NCBI GenBank assembly: GCA_002733995.1
Contig: NVXR01000004.1
Location: forward strand, 151,940 to 215,939
Direction: 5' to 3'
Source: Desulfotalea sp.
GTDB taxonomy: Bacteria; Desulfobacterota; Desulfobulbia; Desulfobulbales; Desulfocapsaceae
DNA: 64,000 bases
Of this stretch, positions 27,022 through 35,528 are shown one piece after another; position 1 is the first letter of the stretch; each line of letters starts with the position of its first letter. A program made the translations under genes and the position numbers. The notes beneath the pieces are model-generated. The model was given only the letters and a program-made list of their open reading frames with translations, was not told where the DNA came from and did no database searches.

Positions 27022-27309
27022 CTATCTACCTTCAACTAAAAATTGTAGTAAAGAAGAAGAAACTTTTTGCAGATCCGGCTCATAGGAGCCTTCTTGAATT
27101 TGTGTTTTCAACTCCTGGACCTTGTTTGCCCGTTCTGTGTTGGCACTTGGCGTTGCGGCCTGTGCCTTATTAACCTCTTGTAACACTGAGGAAAACTGAA
27201 CAGTATCCTCTCCACTTGAGATCGACTTACTCTCTGAGGATGTCTTCTCGCTCTTTTTTAGATTGCCGATCTGACTAGGGCCACCGACTCCAAAAAATTC
27301 CACACTCAT
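27022..27309 (-). CDS. flgM: anti-sigma-28 factor FlgM
   Basis: 95 residues. The C-terminal half (RANKVQELKTQIQEGSYEPDLQKV, split ~60-83) carries the FlgM signature that binds FliA; the N-terminal half is Ser/Glu-rich and probably disordered. FlgM holds sigma-28 inactive until it is exported through the finished hook. AGGTGA precedes the ATG. The gene is itself downstream of a sigma-28-like promoter, which would give the usual negative feedback. Confidence 0.9.
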   Translation of the reverse strand: MSVEFFGVGGPSQIGNLKKSEKTSSESKSISSGEDTVQFSSVLQEVNKAQAATPSANTERANKVQELKTQIQEGSYEPDLQKVSSSLLQFLVEGR

Positions 27310-27317
27310 GACTTCAC

Positions 27318-27902
27318 CTAGATTGAAGATTTAGGGCTCTGGGAGCTTTCAGCCCATTCGTCTAATTTATTGATGACAGCGTTAAAGGTATCGTAAGAAA
27401 TGTCGGGGAGCTCACCACCAAAAGCCTTCATGGCGTCTTGAAATCCACTGTTAATACCTTCTCTTATTGCGTCAATCTTGCTTGGATCGTTACCTGCGAT
27501 ACCTACAGCAAAGTTAAAAATTCTTTCTGCTGTTTTTTCTACCCCAAAATAACCATCTTTTGCAACTAATTCTTCTGCTTGAACAGGTGTCATGGTCTCA
27601 AGATCAACCTCAACTCCTGTTGTTTGAATCTTGTATTCGAGTCCTTGTTCTTTAAAAATATTTAGCACCAGCCCTCTTAACAGATCAAGACCATCACCGG
27701 CAGTTTGCTCAAGTGACATGTTATATTGATATGTTGGATTTGGCTCTGAACTGTAAGAAATGTTCACTTTATCCTTTGGAGACTCTTTAGCCTCAAAAGC
27801 TTGAGTATTATTTAGGGTGCTTTTCTCTGCGTTTTCAGGAGATTTTTGTGTCTTGAAAACTACACCTTTTGAAGGTGTGTTGTTGTTCGTATTGTCAATC
27901 AT
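27318..27902 (-). CDS. DUF5610-like protein encoded upstream of flgM
   Basis: 194 residues, soluble, with no signal peptide. The N-terminal ~60 residues are polar and probably disordered. Residues ~65-190 form a conserved helical domain with YFGVEKTAERIFNFAVGIAG and REGINSGFQDAMKAFGGELP, a pattern I associate with DUF5610 proteins seen in flagellar loci of Desulfobacterota. Function unknown. It heads the flgM-N-K-L operon, with GGGAGG 7 nt before the ATG and a sigma-28-like promoter about 75 nt upstream, so a role in late assembly is plausible. Confidence 0.75.
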   Translation of the reverse strand: MIDNTNNNTPSKGVVFKTQKSPENAEKSTLNNTQAFEAKESPKDKVNISYSSEPNPTYQYNMSLEQTAGDGLDLLRGLVLNIFKEQGLEYKIQTTGVEVDLETMTPVQAEELVAKDGYFGVEKTAERIFNFAVGIAGNDPSKIDAIREGINSGFQDAMKAFGGELPDISYDTFNAVINKLDEWAESSQSPKSSI

Positions 27903-27975
27903 GGTGTTGCCTCCCTGCGAGATGCGAACTAAGCGTCCTTGCTCAGTTTGATGTTAAATATTTTCCTATACGATT

Positions 27976-28003
27976 ATATCGGAGGATGTGGATGAAAAGT
28001 TTA
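27976..28003 (-). promoter_or_regulatory. sigma-28-type promoter of the DUF5610-flgM-flgN-flgK-flgL operon
   Basis: TAAACTTT (plus-strand 27996-28003; 7 of 8 to TAAAGTTT), a 12-nt spacer, and TCCGATAT (27976-27983; 6 of 8 to GCCGATAA). Confidence 0.7.
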
Positions 28004-28004
28004 G

Positions 28005-28036
28005 AAAAAATGTAACCGACCTATAGGTATTCGGTC
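28005..28036 (-). terminator. possible terminator after flgJ
   Basis: On the minus strand GACCGA and TCGGTT pair over 6 bp (one G-U) around a loop containing the palindrome ACCTATAGGT, then TTACATTTTTT. Its T-run lies immediately before the -35 of the next promoter. Confidence 0.4.
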
Positions 28037-28231
28037 TATGTTTTCTGTGGGTGTCGTAGGTAGCACTTGTCTGATAGTATAGTCAGCATTGGCTGTATTT
28101 GAAGCACAGGCGAATAGTTACATGCCTTTATCTTGTCTTGTGTTGCCGTTTGACTGGCGGAATTAACAGTAGGGCGTTGCTAGGATTGCTACAAAAAAAA
28201 AGCTATGCTTGAGGGCGGGAGACGTAGGAGG

Positions 28232-28543
28232 CTACTTTTTATCTTCAATAAGAGAAGCCATCTGATCGTACATTGCCTGGGCTATACCCATCCCTTTTCC
28301 TTTAGTGGTTTCCTTTGCAAGTTCGAGGTCAAGCATTCCTTGAAAAATTTCAGTGGAATTACTCTTTTCAAAAAGGCCTCCGTCGGGCACAGCTTTACGC
28401 ATAGCCTTGTACATCTCCATAACAAACATCGTTTCAAATTCTCGACTTGACTCTCTGAGGGAGTCAAGATCTCGACTTTTACGATCTTTTAGGTGATGTG
28501 TGGCATGGCTGATATGTATACGAGGATCAATTTTAAAGTCCAT
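28232..28543 (-). CDS. flgJ: FlgJ-type rod-binding (rod cap) protein without muramidase domain
   Basis: 103 residues corresponding only to the N-terminal rod-binding half of enteric FlgJ. The motif SREFETMFVMEMYKAMRKAVP (~33-53) and GGLFEKSNSTEIFQGMLD are characteristic. It helps the rod polymerise in the periplasm. The peptidoglycan hydrolase half is absent, as in many non-enteric bacteria. It is the last gene of flgF-G-A-H-I-J, 15 nt after flgI. Confidence 0.9.
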   Translation of the reverse strand: MDFKIDPRIHISHATHHLKDRKSRDLDSLRESSREFETMFVMEMYKAMRKAVPDGGLFEKSNSTEIFQGMLDLELAKETTKGKGMGIAQAMYDQMASLIEDKK

Positions 28544-28558
28544 AATATTTACCTTTTC

Positions 28559-29677
28559 CTACAAGACAACAATCTCACCTTGAAGCGAACCTGAGGCTTT
28601 AATAGCCTGAAATATCGCTATAAGATCACGGGGGGTTGCACCAATCGCATTAAGAGCAGTGGCAATTTCGCCAATGGAGACACCTTTCTGCATATCGAGA
28701 AGAACCAGCTCACCATCATCTTCAATAACATCAATAGAGGTACGGGGTGTTACTACTGTTTCTCCGTCTGCAAGAGGTGCTGGCTGGGATACGTTATAGT
28801 CGTCACGAATAATAAGGCTGAGGTTGCCGTGGGATACGGCAACGGTAGAAAGTCTTACGTCTTTGCCCATGACGACGGTGCCTGTGCGTTCATTGACGAC
28901 AATTTTTGCAGTGGCGTCTGATTGTACATTTAAGATTTCAACGGCTGCTACAAAATCGACGATGTTATCCTTATACGGATCAGTTACTTGTATTTGCACC
29001 GTACCGGGGGAATCCGCATAGGCTGTACCGGGTCCAAAACGTCTATTTACAACGGCGGCAAGGTTTGAAGCAGTTGTAAAATCCGCATCTCTTAGTTGGT
29101 ATTGTAAGTGGCCATTATTGCCAATCTCCATGGGGACGGACTTTTCAATTATTGCACCCCCTGCAATACGCCCAACTGTAGGATGATTTTTTTGTACCTG
29201 GGCAGCCTTGCCGCCGTAAGAAAAGGCACCAATAGTAATTGGACCTTGGGCCACCGAGTAGACCTCGCCATCGGCTCCTAGAAGGGGGGTCATGAGCAGT
29301 GTGCCACCGGCGAGGCTTTGGGCATCACCAATGGATGATATGAGTACATCCATTCTAGAGCCGGACTTGGCAAAAGGTGGCAGGGTTCCTGTTACCATAA
29401 CCGCTGCGATATTTTCAATTTTTATATTGCCTATTTCAGCAGGGTCTATGGTGATCCCGTGACGGGTCATCATGTTGTATACGGCCTGTAAGGTGAATAC
29501 CGATTTTTTCATATCATCACCGGTCCCATTGAGGCCAGTGATAATGCCATAACCAATGAGCTGGTTCTCACGAACACCATGGAGTTGAGCAATATCTTTG
29601 ATTCGGGCAGCAGATGCACTCTGGGTTGCGAAAAGCAGTACGATGCAGATAATGCATAGGGTAGATATCTTTTTCAT
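28559..29677 (-). CDS. flgI: flagellar P-ring protein FlgI
   Basis: 372 residues with an N-terminal signal peptide (MKKISTLCIICIVLLF, cleavage near SASA-A). The mature start RIKDIAQLHGVRENQLIGYG and later GTLLMTPLLGADG are typical of FlgI. It assembles the P ring around the rod in the peptidoglycan layer. The ATG at 29677 is preferred because translation from 29806 would place 43 non-conserved residues before the signal peptide. Length then agrees with E. coli (365). No strong Shine-Dalgarno is visible. Confidence 0.94.
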   Translation of the reverse strand: MKKISTLCIICIVLLFATQSASAARIKDIAQLHGVRENQLIGYGIITGLNGTGDDMKKSVFTLQAVYNMMTRHGITIDPAEIGNIKIENIAAVMVTGTLPPFAKSGSRMDVLISSIGDAQSLAGGTLLMTPLLGADGEVYSVAQGPITIGAFSYGGKAAQVQKNHPTVGRIAGGAIIEKSVPMEIGNNGHLQYQLRDADFTTASNLAAVVNRRFGPGTAYADSPGTVQIQVTDPYKDNIVDFVAAVEILNVQSDATAKIVVNERTGTVVMGKDVRLSTVAVSHGNLSLIIRDDYNVSQPAPLADGETVVTPRTSIDVIEDDGELVLLDMQKGVSIGEIATALNAIGATPRDLIAIFQAIKASGSLQGEIVVL

Positions 29678-30017
29678 GGGTAACACGCTTGAAGATGAAT
29701 AGTATGATTTCTTTTGGCCAATCCTGCTAGGTAGCCTATGTTGTTGGCTTGCTGTTACATTTCTATTTCCGTCACCTTTGATGACGGATTTTCTGTAGAG
29801 GCTCACTCAGCCGTATGTCCCCTGAACTTTGTATTATTTCTTAGCTAAGCTGATTGAGGACATAAAGTCACTTTTTATCTTTTTTCAGTGTAGAAAAGCC
29901 TCTCTGTTCATTAAAGGTCAGTTCATGAGGCAAGAAAGTCTATGCAATAAATATACCTGAATGTTGTTTGTAGGAGGGCTTTTGAGCATGCCTCCCATAA
30001 GTAGATGGGCAATATGG
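29678..30017. other. unusual 340-nt gap between flgH and flgI
   Basis: Elsewhere in this operon genes are 1-36 nt apart. No gene is recognised here. A 6-bp hairpin CCGTCA/TGACGG lies at 29769-29787. The stretch may be an eroded gene, or hold a promoter or an mRNA structure adjusting the ratio of P-ring to L-ring protein. Confidence 0.45.
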
Positions 30018-30704
30018 CTAAAATGGCCAAATGTTGTCAAGTATACGCATGGCCCAACCTGGACTTTGCTTGTCACTAATTGAACCCTTTCCTGTATAGC
30101 TGATACGGGCATTGAGAATTTTTTCGGAACTCACTGTATTTGCGGCGGTGATGTCAACCGGTCGTATTATACCTGTCAGGTAAATGATCTGGACCTCGTC
30201 ATTAACCATTACTTCTTTCCCGCCACGTATTTTGAGCTGTCCGTTTGGGTACTTGCCAACGACTTGGGTTGTAAGGGAGGCGGTGAGGTCTTCTTTTCTA
30301 CTAGTGGTTCCATTGCCATTAAAGCCGTTGTTAAAGTCAGCTTTAATGAGATTGCTAAGGTCGATAGGATTATGTCCGCTCCAGATGGCATCGTTTTCAA
30401 GACCAAAGAAATTTGGAATGGAAGCGGACATATTGGTATTTCTTGAAGTGCTCGTTGTCGCAGCCTTTGAGGCACTGGACGTTTCCGATATGAGGACAGT
30501 GACGAGATCGCCGATTCTTTGAGCTTTGCGATCTGTGAACATGGAACCGTTACTTTGGTTCCATAGCGATCCTGATTCCTTGGGAATCTCTTTGCTATTG
30601 AAGATATCTTCTAGGGGCTCCTGGATGATAATGGGGGCACGTTGTTTGGTAATACAGCCTGAAAGAAGCAGTGAAACGAGAAGTAGCAAAATGAGTTTTT
30701 TCAT
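30018..30704 (-). CDS. flgH: flagellar L-ring lipoprotein FlgH
   Basis: 228 residues. The lipoprotein signal MKKLILLLLVSLLLSGC ends at the acylated Cys17. FlgH motifs follow: GSLWNQSNGSMFTDRKAQRIGDLVTV and the C-terminal VSSEKILNARISYTGKGSISD. It forms the L ring in the outer membrane, which shows that the organism is a diderm. Starts 1 nt after the flgA stop. Confidence 0.95.
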   Translation of the reverse strand: MKKLILLLLVSLLLSGCITKQRAPIIIQEPLEDIFNSKEIPKESGSLWNQSNGSMFTDRKAQRIGDLVTVLISETSSASKAATTSTSRNTNMSASIPNFFGLENDAIWSGHNPIDLSNLIKADFNNGFNGNGTTSRKEDLTASLTTQVVGKYPNGQLKIRGGKEVMVNDEVQIIYLTGIIRPVDITAANTVSSEKILNARISYTGKGSISDKQSPGWAMRILDNIWPF

Positions 30705-30705
30705 C

Positions 30706-31650
30706 TTATAAAATTACCTCCACAATGCCAGGAGCTACGACCTTGCCGAAAACGACTTTCTTCGAGTTAAGATTTTGTACCCTGATAAGCTCGTCAATTT
30801 TACCGTCGCTACGGGCAAGGCCCGTTGCAGTGAGTGTCATAGCACCGGACTGAATAACAATTTTGACTTTTTCCCCTTTGTGAATGACTGGTAGGGTTTC
30901 CACCATAGAGATGTTGAGAGGGCTACCGGCGCGTAGACTGCGTTTGATTCTTTTGCCTAAAAATTGGCTTACGTCAAAACCTGGCTCTTTAAGATCACTT
31001 ATATCCATCACCGTTTCTTTAAGATGACGGGGGGCTAAAATGGTACCTTTTTTGACAGGGATTGCGGTCGCTATAATATTTGCCCGGGCTTCAATCTTGC
31101 CTCGTATCGACATGTTTTTAACAACTTCATCATCAATTCTGAAGATGAGAGAAAATCGTGAGCTACTTAAAATACCAGGGTTAGAAGGTATAACCTCGCA
31201 ACTGAGTGCACCTGTGGCTACGGTGAAAGGTAGTGGGTGAGAGGTTGGGATAAAACGTATTACAGCAATGGGTAAGCTGTCTTGTTGGGTGCGCAGGTAG
31301 TCGGCAATAAATGAAAACATTCGTTTTGCATCGATTGTAATACCGGTTCTTGTTACCACAACAGACGAGGGACCTTGCCATTCAATATCCTCTGGGAGGC
31401 TCTGGCTTGATGCAAGGTACTTCTTTATGTTAACAGTGCGAAGATATGCCTTCTCCCCAGGGGCTGGCGAATGAGCGATAGGAACGGTTAACAGGGATTG
31501 GCCTATCTCTGACATTGTACCTATGGTAGCGACGTCTCCGAGTGTAACAAGCGCACCATCAACGACACCACTGCTTTTGAATGTGACGTCAAAGGCTTGT
31601 GCCGGCTGACTCAACACAAGGAATATTAATATGAGGAGTAGGCGAACCAT
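30706..31650 (-). CDS. flgA: FlgA, P-ring assembly chaperone
   Basis: 314 residues with a signal peptide (cleavage near PAQA-F). The C-terminal SAF domain (~185-314) contains ATAIPVKKGTILAPRHL and FLGKRIKRSLRAGSPL. Periplasmic FlgA helps FlgI subunits form the P ring. It is encoded 2 nt after flgG and just before flgH and flgI, as in many non-enteric flagellar operons. Longer than the 219-residue E. coli protein through its N-terminal part. Confidence 0.92.
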   Translation of the reverse strand: MVRLLLILIFLVLSQPAQAFDVTFKSSGVVDGALVTLGDVATIGTMSEIGQSLLTVPIAHSPAPGEKAYLRTVNIKKYLASSQSLPEDIEWQGPSSVVVTRTGITIDAKRMFSFIADYLRTQQDSLPIAVIRFIPTSHPLPFTVATGALSCEVIPSNPGILSSSRFSLIFRIDDEVVKNMSIRGKIEARANIIATAIPVKKGTILAPRHLKETVMDISDLKEPGFDVSQFLGKRIKRSLRAGSPLNISMVETLPVIHKGEKVKIVIQSGAMTLTATGLARSDGKIDELIRVQNLNSKKVVFGKVVAPGIVEVIL

Positions 31651-31652
31651 AG

Positions 31653-32438
31653 TTATATGAGTTGGTTTGTTGTCTGCATCATTTCATCAGATGTTTGGAT
31701 TGTTTTCGAATTGATCTCATAGGCGCGTTGGGTTGTAATCATGCTGGCCAGCTCTTCTACGATGTTCACATTCGAGCCTTCAAGGTAGGTTTGTAGGAGA
31801 GTACCGTAGCCGTCGTCACCAGGTGTCCCCGTTTGGGCACTTCCGGAGGATGAGGAAGATTCAAAAAGATTTTGGCCCATGGCAAGAAGGCCAGAGTTGT
31901 TGGTGAATGTAGCAAGTTGTAAGGTGCCGAGTTCCGTCGATTCTGTGTCATCACCAATAAGAGCGCTGACTATACCAGTTTTGCTAATGGTAATCTGAGA
32001 TGAACCATCAGGGACGGTTATTCCCGGGATAATAGGATACCCATCAGAGGTAGTCATGCGTCCATTGCTGTCAAGCTTCAAGGCTCCAGCTCTTGTGTAA
32101 GCTGTATTACCGTTGGGTAAATCTACTTGTAGAAAACCATTACCTTCAATGGCAACATCGAGTTCATTTTCAGTCTGAATGAGATCCCCTTGGGTGAAAA
32201 TCTTTGTTACAGCAGCAGGCCTTACTCCAAGCCCTACCTGGATACCGGTGGGGGATTCGGTGTTGGCAGAGGTTTGACTGCCCGGGACTTTCATAGTTTG
32301 ATAGAGCAGATCCTGGAAGTCCGCCTTGCTTTTTTTGAAACCAGTTGTGGTGACGTTGGCGAGATTATGGGCAATAACATCAATATTGAGTTGTTGCGCG
32401 TGCATGCCAGTGGTGCCAGTCCAAAGTGATCGGATCAT
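31653..32438 (-). CDS. flgG: distal rod protein FlgG
   Basis: 261 residues, the exact size of the family. It begins MIRSLWTGTTGMHAQQLNIDVIAHNLANVTTTGFKK-like (rod motif at ~22-36) and ends with MITTQRAYEINSKTIQTSDEM. FlgG builds the distal rod through the P and L rings. Lies 36 nt after its paralogue flgF. Confidence 0.96.
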   Translation of the reverse strand: MIRSLWTGTTGMHAQQLNIDVIAHNLANVTTTGFKKSKADFQDLLYQTMKVPGSQTSANTESPTGIQVGLGVRPAAVTKIFTQGDLIQTENELDVAIEGNGFLQVDLPNGNTAYTRAGALKLDSNGRMTTSDGYPIIPGITVPDGSSQITISKTGIVSALIGDDTESTELGTLQLATFTNNSGLLAMGQNLFESSSSSGSAQTGTPGDDGYGTLLQTYLEGSNVNIVEELASMITTQRAYEINSKTIQTSDEMMQTTNQLI

Positions 32439-32474
32439 AATGTGATTCCTTGCTTGATGAAAAAGAAAAGCAAC

Positions 32475-33224
32475 TTAGCCAAGTGTGCCAAGTTCATTTT
32501 GCTGTTCGCTGATGGTTGAATAACTTTTTAGTACCTTGTGGTACGTTTCAAATGCTCGATAGCTATTAATCATCTTGGTCATTTCAGCGACCATGTTCAC
32601 ATTTGAAAGCTCTAGGCTGCCCTGTATAATTCTGGACCCTTCGTCTGGGGCTTCCTGACTAATATCTTCAAGGGAAAAGGTGGTGTCTGATTCTCTTTTT
32701 AGCTTGGATGTGTCTGCGATAGTAAAAAGGCCTAACTGTCCAACTTCTGTTCGTCCGCCTTGTTTATCTAAGGTGTAGATAGCCCCGGAGTCACTGAATG
32801 CAATGGAGCTGGACTCGGTGCCTGATATTGTGATTTCCGCTCCACTATCGTCGAGCACCGGCAGTCCGTTGCTCGTTGTGAGAAGGCCTTCACCGTTAAT
32901 GGCTAAATCACCTCTTTTGGTGTAAAGAACGCCATCTGGTCCCTGGACTTTAAAAAAACCATCACCGTGAATAGTTACATCTAGGGGATCGTCGGTTTGC
33001 CTGAGAGGACCGGTGGAAAAATCGGTGAAATTTTGACTTACCCGGCTGTAATTAATACCTTTGGCCTCGGTGGCTTGCTTTTCACCATTGAGAATAGACT
33101 CAAAACTGACCTGGGATCTTTTATAACCGGTGGTACTAACGTTAGCCAGATTGTTGCTTATATTAGCAATAGTCTGCTCTCTTGATATTGCACCTGAAAG
33201 TGCGCTGTATTTTCCTGAAACCAT
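32475..33224 (-). CDS. flgF: proximal rod protein FlgF
   Basis: 249 residues. N-terminal rod motif NISNNLANVSTTGYKR and C-terminal LELSNVNMVAEMTKMINSYRAFE. FlgF forms a short rod segment below FlgG. AGGTAAG precedes the ATG. First gene of flgF-G-A-H-I-J, with a sigma-28-like element upstream. Confidence 0.93.
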   Translation of the reverse strand: MVSGKYSALSGAISREQTIANISNNLANVSTTGYKRSQVSFESILNGEKQATEAKGINYSRVSQNFTDFSTGPLRQTDDPLDVTIHGDGFFKVQGPDGVLYTKRGDLAINGEGLLTTSNGLPVLDDSGAEITISGTESSSIAFSDSGAIYTLDKQGGRTEVGQLGLFTIADTSKLKRESDTTFSLEDISQEAPDEGSRIIQGSLELSNVNMVAEMTKMINSYRAFETYHKVLKSYSTISEQQNELGTLG

Positions 33225-33268
33225 GTTGTCTTACCTGTGGTTAAAGTAGATGGATTTGCTATAAGTAC

Positions 33269-33295
33269 TTATCGGTTATATCTTTGTTTTCTTAA
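33269..33295 (-). promoter_or_regulatory. sigma-28-type promoter upstream of flgF
   Basis: ACCGATAA (plus-strand 33269-33276; 7 of 8 to GCCGATAA) preceded after 11 nt by TTAAGAAA (33288-33295). Predicted start about 40 nt before the flgF ATG. Rod genes are usually earlier in the cascade, so this may add a late boost. Confidence 0.6.
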
Positions 33296-33423
33296 GTAAA
33301 ACCTAAATTTTACTCACGTCAACGGACCTGGATTACAAGCTAGCTTCTGTGTAGTGGCTGTTGCCTATCGCAAAGGACCGGTAACGAGGCGGATAGGCCA
33401 ACGGGTATTCCCGTGGTATTGAG

Positions 33424-33852
33424 TTATGATGTCGCTGTAATCATTGTTAATGCAACCAGTTGACTTGCCTCGTAGGTCGATATTGACAACACAGAGGCGA
33501 TTTCTTCAGGCGACATTCCTTTTTCTGTTAGTGATCGTATGTACGAATATTTTTCAGGTACGCTGGAAAAACTCTGTTGATGTTTCTCGCCATGGGCCGC
33601 CTGGAGTCTCGGGGCTTGGAGTTTTGTCGTCAGCTCTGCCTGTTCTATTGCTTTATGGAATGTAATGGTTTCCCTGTGTTTTATTTGTAGCTCGTTTAAT
33701 TGTTTCTTGCTTGTGGCAAGTAGGGCCATTGTCTCTGTTAACTGTTTGAGGATGAATTTATTTTCCTTGTTAACAAGGAGGCACTTGGTCAATGTCAACA
33801 GGCAGAGAACACTTGAAGCGATAAAACCAATTTGTGAAAGCGACAACTCCAT
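33424..33852 (-). CDS. membrane-anchored DUF2802/DUF6115-like protein downstream of fliA
   Basis: 142 residues. One N-terminal membrane helix (~7-25), a coiled-coil segment (~28-75), and a C-terminal helix-turn-helix-like motif (YIRSLTEKGMSPEEIASVLSI, ~103-123) with a LVALTM tail. This architecture (single helix, coiled coil, small HTH) is common directly after fliA in flagellar loci. Function unknown. AGAGG precedes the ATG; it lies 36 nt after fliA and is probably in the same operon. Confidence 0.75.
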   Translation of the reverse strand: MELSLSQIGFIASSVLCLLTLTKCLLVNKENKFILKQLTETMALLATSKKQLNELQIKHRETITFHKAIEQAELTTKLQAPRLQAAHGEKHQQSFSSVPEKYSYIRSLTEKGMSPEEIASVLSISTYEASQLVALTMITATS

Positions 33853-33888
33853 TTATCTAACCTCTAAAGTCATTTGAAAATGTATTAT

Positions 33889-34620
33889 TCAATACACCTG
33901 AGATGCAAGTTTTGTTTTGAGCTTTATCAGTGCCTGGCTGTGTAGCTGGGACACTCTTCCCTCCGAGAGGTCGAGAACTTCTGCGATTTCTTTTTGGGTG
34001 AGCTCTTCATAGTAGTAGAGGGCGACCACCAGTCTTTCTTTTTCCGAGAGTTGTTCCAGCACCGTGGCTATTTTTTGGGTAAGTTCAGCCTTCTCTATGC
34101 GCGAACCGGGGAGGGAGTCAACCCTGTTGTCTGAAATAGAATCAAGAAAGGATCGTCCTTCCTGGGAGTTGTCGAGGGTTTCATTGAGACTGACACAACC
34201 AAGATGACTCACTTCGCCCAAGAGTGTCTGATAGGCGTCCAGGGTGAGGTTCATAGCCTCGGCTACTTCATTGTCTTCAGGGTCTCGTCCAAGTTTTAAT
34301 TCAAGATTGACTATGGTTTTACCAACTCTATTTTGTTTTTCTCGCAGAGAGCGGGAGAACCAGTCAAGCTTGCGCATTTCATCCAAAATCGCTCCTCTGA
34401 TACGGTATTCAGCGAAGGTTTTGAATTTAATGTTTTTCGATGGATCGAACCTTTTTGCAGCATCAAACAGGCCGAGCATGCCGGCGCTTTTCATGTCGTC
34501 ACTGTTCATAAAAGATGGTACCTGGGTAACCATTCTTCCTACTAAAATATCAACGAGATAAAGGTGTTCTTTTATAATATTTGAAATATCATCTGGTTGA
34601 GGTCGTTGATCGTAAAGCAT
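33889..34620 (-). CDS. fliA: flagellar sigma factor FliA (sigma-28)
   Basis: 243 residues, the usual size. Region 2 with KFKTFAEYRIRGAILDEMRKLDW (~70-92) and region 4 helix-turn-helix ELTQKEIAEVLDLSEGRVSQLH (~205-226). It directs RNA polymerase to late flagellar promoters and is held inactive by FlgM. It is last of the flhB-A-F-G-fliA group, 8 nt after flhG. The GGGGA before its start overlaps the end of flhG. Confidence 0.96.
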   Translation of the reverse strand: MLYDQRPQPDDISNIIKEHLYLVDILVGRMVTQVPSFMNSDDMKSAGMLGLFDAAKRFDPSKNIKFKTFAEYRIRGAILDEMRKLDWFSRSLREKQNRVGKTIVNLELKLGRDPEDNEVAEAMNLTLDAYQTLLGEVSHLGCVSLNETLDNSQEGRSFLDSISDNRVDSLPGSRIEKAELTQKIATVLEQLSEKERLVVALYYYEELTQKEIAEVLDLSEGRVSQLHSQALIKLKTKLASQVY

Positions 34621-34628
34621 CGTTTGTG

Positions 34629-35528
34629 TTATCCCCTCATGTTAAGCAGTTTTTTCCAGAAAAATTGCAGATTACCCTTGGGACTGGTCTTGGCTGGTTC
34701 GGAACATAACCTGCTGGCGAGCTCGTTGAATGACTGGGTTATTTTAGACGAGGGGTAAATTTCACTGATCACACGTTGTTTTCTAATCGCATCAATCATC
34801 TGGCGATCCTCAGGTATAGAGCCTAGGTAATCGATGGAGATATCGAGATATCGGTTTGCTACCATGGTGAGTTTACGGTATACGTCTAGAGCCTCGTCTT
34901 CGTTGCGGATCTGGTTCACAACAAGGTTAAACTTCTTCTCGTGGAACTGGGTTGAGAGAAGTTTCATCAGGGCATAAGCATCAGTTATTGCGGTGGGATC
35001 AGGGGTGGTTACCACAAGGATCTCTTGGGCTGCAGTGTTGAAATAGGTTACATTCTCTGAGATCCCTGCCTCTGTATCGATGAGCACGAAGTCAAAATGA
35101 TTGTGCATTGCATCGAGTCCATCGAGCAGGCGCATTTTTTGCCTTGCGTCGAGCTTTATGAAGTTTTGTACCCCTGATCCGGCGGGCAAAATCTGAATGC
35201 CGTGGGGGCCTTCAACTAAAATATCCTGTAGCTCATGTTCCCCTGAAAAGAAATGATTGAGGTTATAGAGGGGAGAAAGCCCGAAGACAACGTCAATATT
35301 TGCCAGTCCAAGATCCGCATCAAGGATGAGTACTCGTTTACCCATTGCGGCGAGGTTGTAGGCAAGATTGGCCACGACAGCTGTCTTGCCGACACCACCT
35401 TTGCCGCTGGTTATGGCATAAACATTTGTTGCCTGCAAGCTATTGCCGGCAGTTGTGTTGATATCTATTGAGCTGAGATCCCTCAGCGTTTTTGCCTGGT
35501 CATCAGTCGACTGTGATGGATTACTCAT
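34629..35528 (-). CDS. flhG: FlhG (FleN/YlxH), MinD-like ATPase controlling flagellar number
   Basis: 299 residues. Deviant Walker A SGKGGVGKTAVVANLA at ~42-57, ILDADLGLANIDV and VLIDTEAGISE: a ParA/MinD-family ATPase. FlhG restrains FlhF and so limits flagellar number or placement. Overlaps the end of flhF by 8 nt. The flhF-flhG pair suggests polar or otherwise spatially controlled flagella. Confidence 0.94.
   Translation of the reverse strand: MSNPSQSTDDQAKTLRDLSSIDINTTAGNSLQATNVYAITSGKGGVGKTAVVANLAYNLAAMGKRVLILDADLGLANIDVVFGLSPLYNLNHFFSGEHELQDILVEGPHGIQILPAGSGVQNFIKLDARQKMRLLDGLDAMHNHFDFVLIDTEAGISENVTYFNTAAQEILVVTTPDPTAITDAYALMKLLSTQFHEKKFNLVVNQIRNEDEALDVYRKLTMVANRYLDISIDYLGSIPEDRQMIDAIRKQRVISEIYPSSKITQSFNELASRLCSEPAKTSPKGNLQFFWKKLLNMRG

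Noticed and set aside
29678..29806. 43-residue N-terminal extension of FlgI
   Set aside because: The extension precedes a complete signal peptide and has no family counterpart; the start at 29677 gives the expected length.
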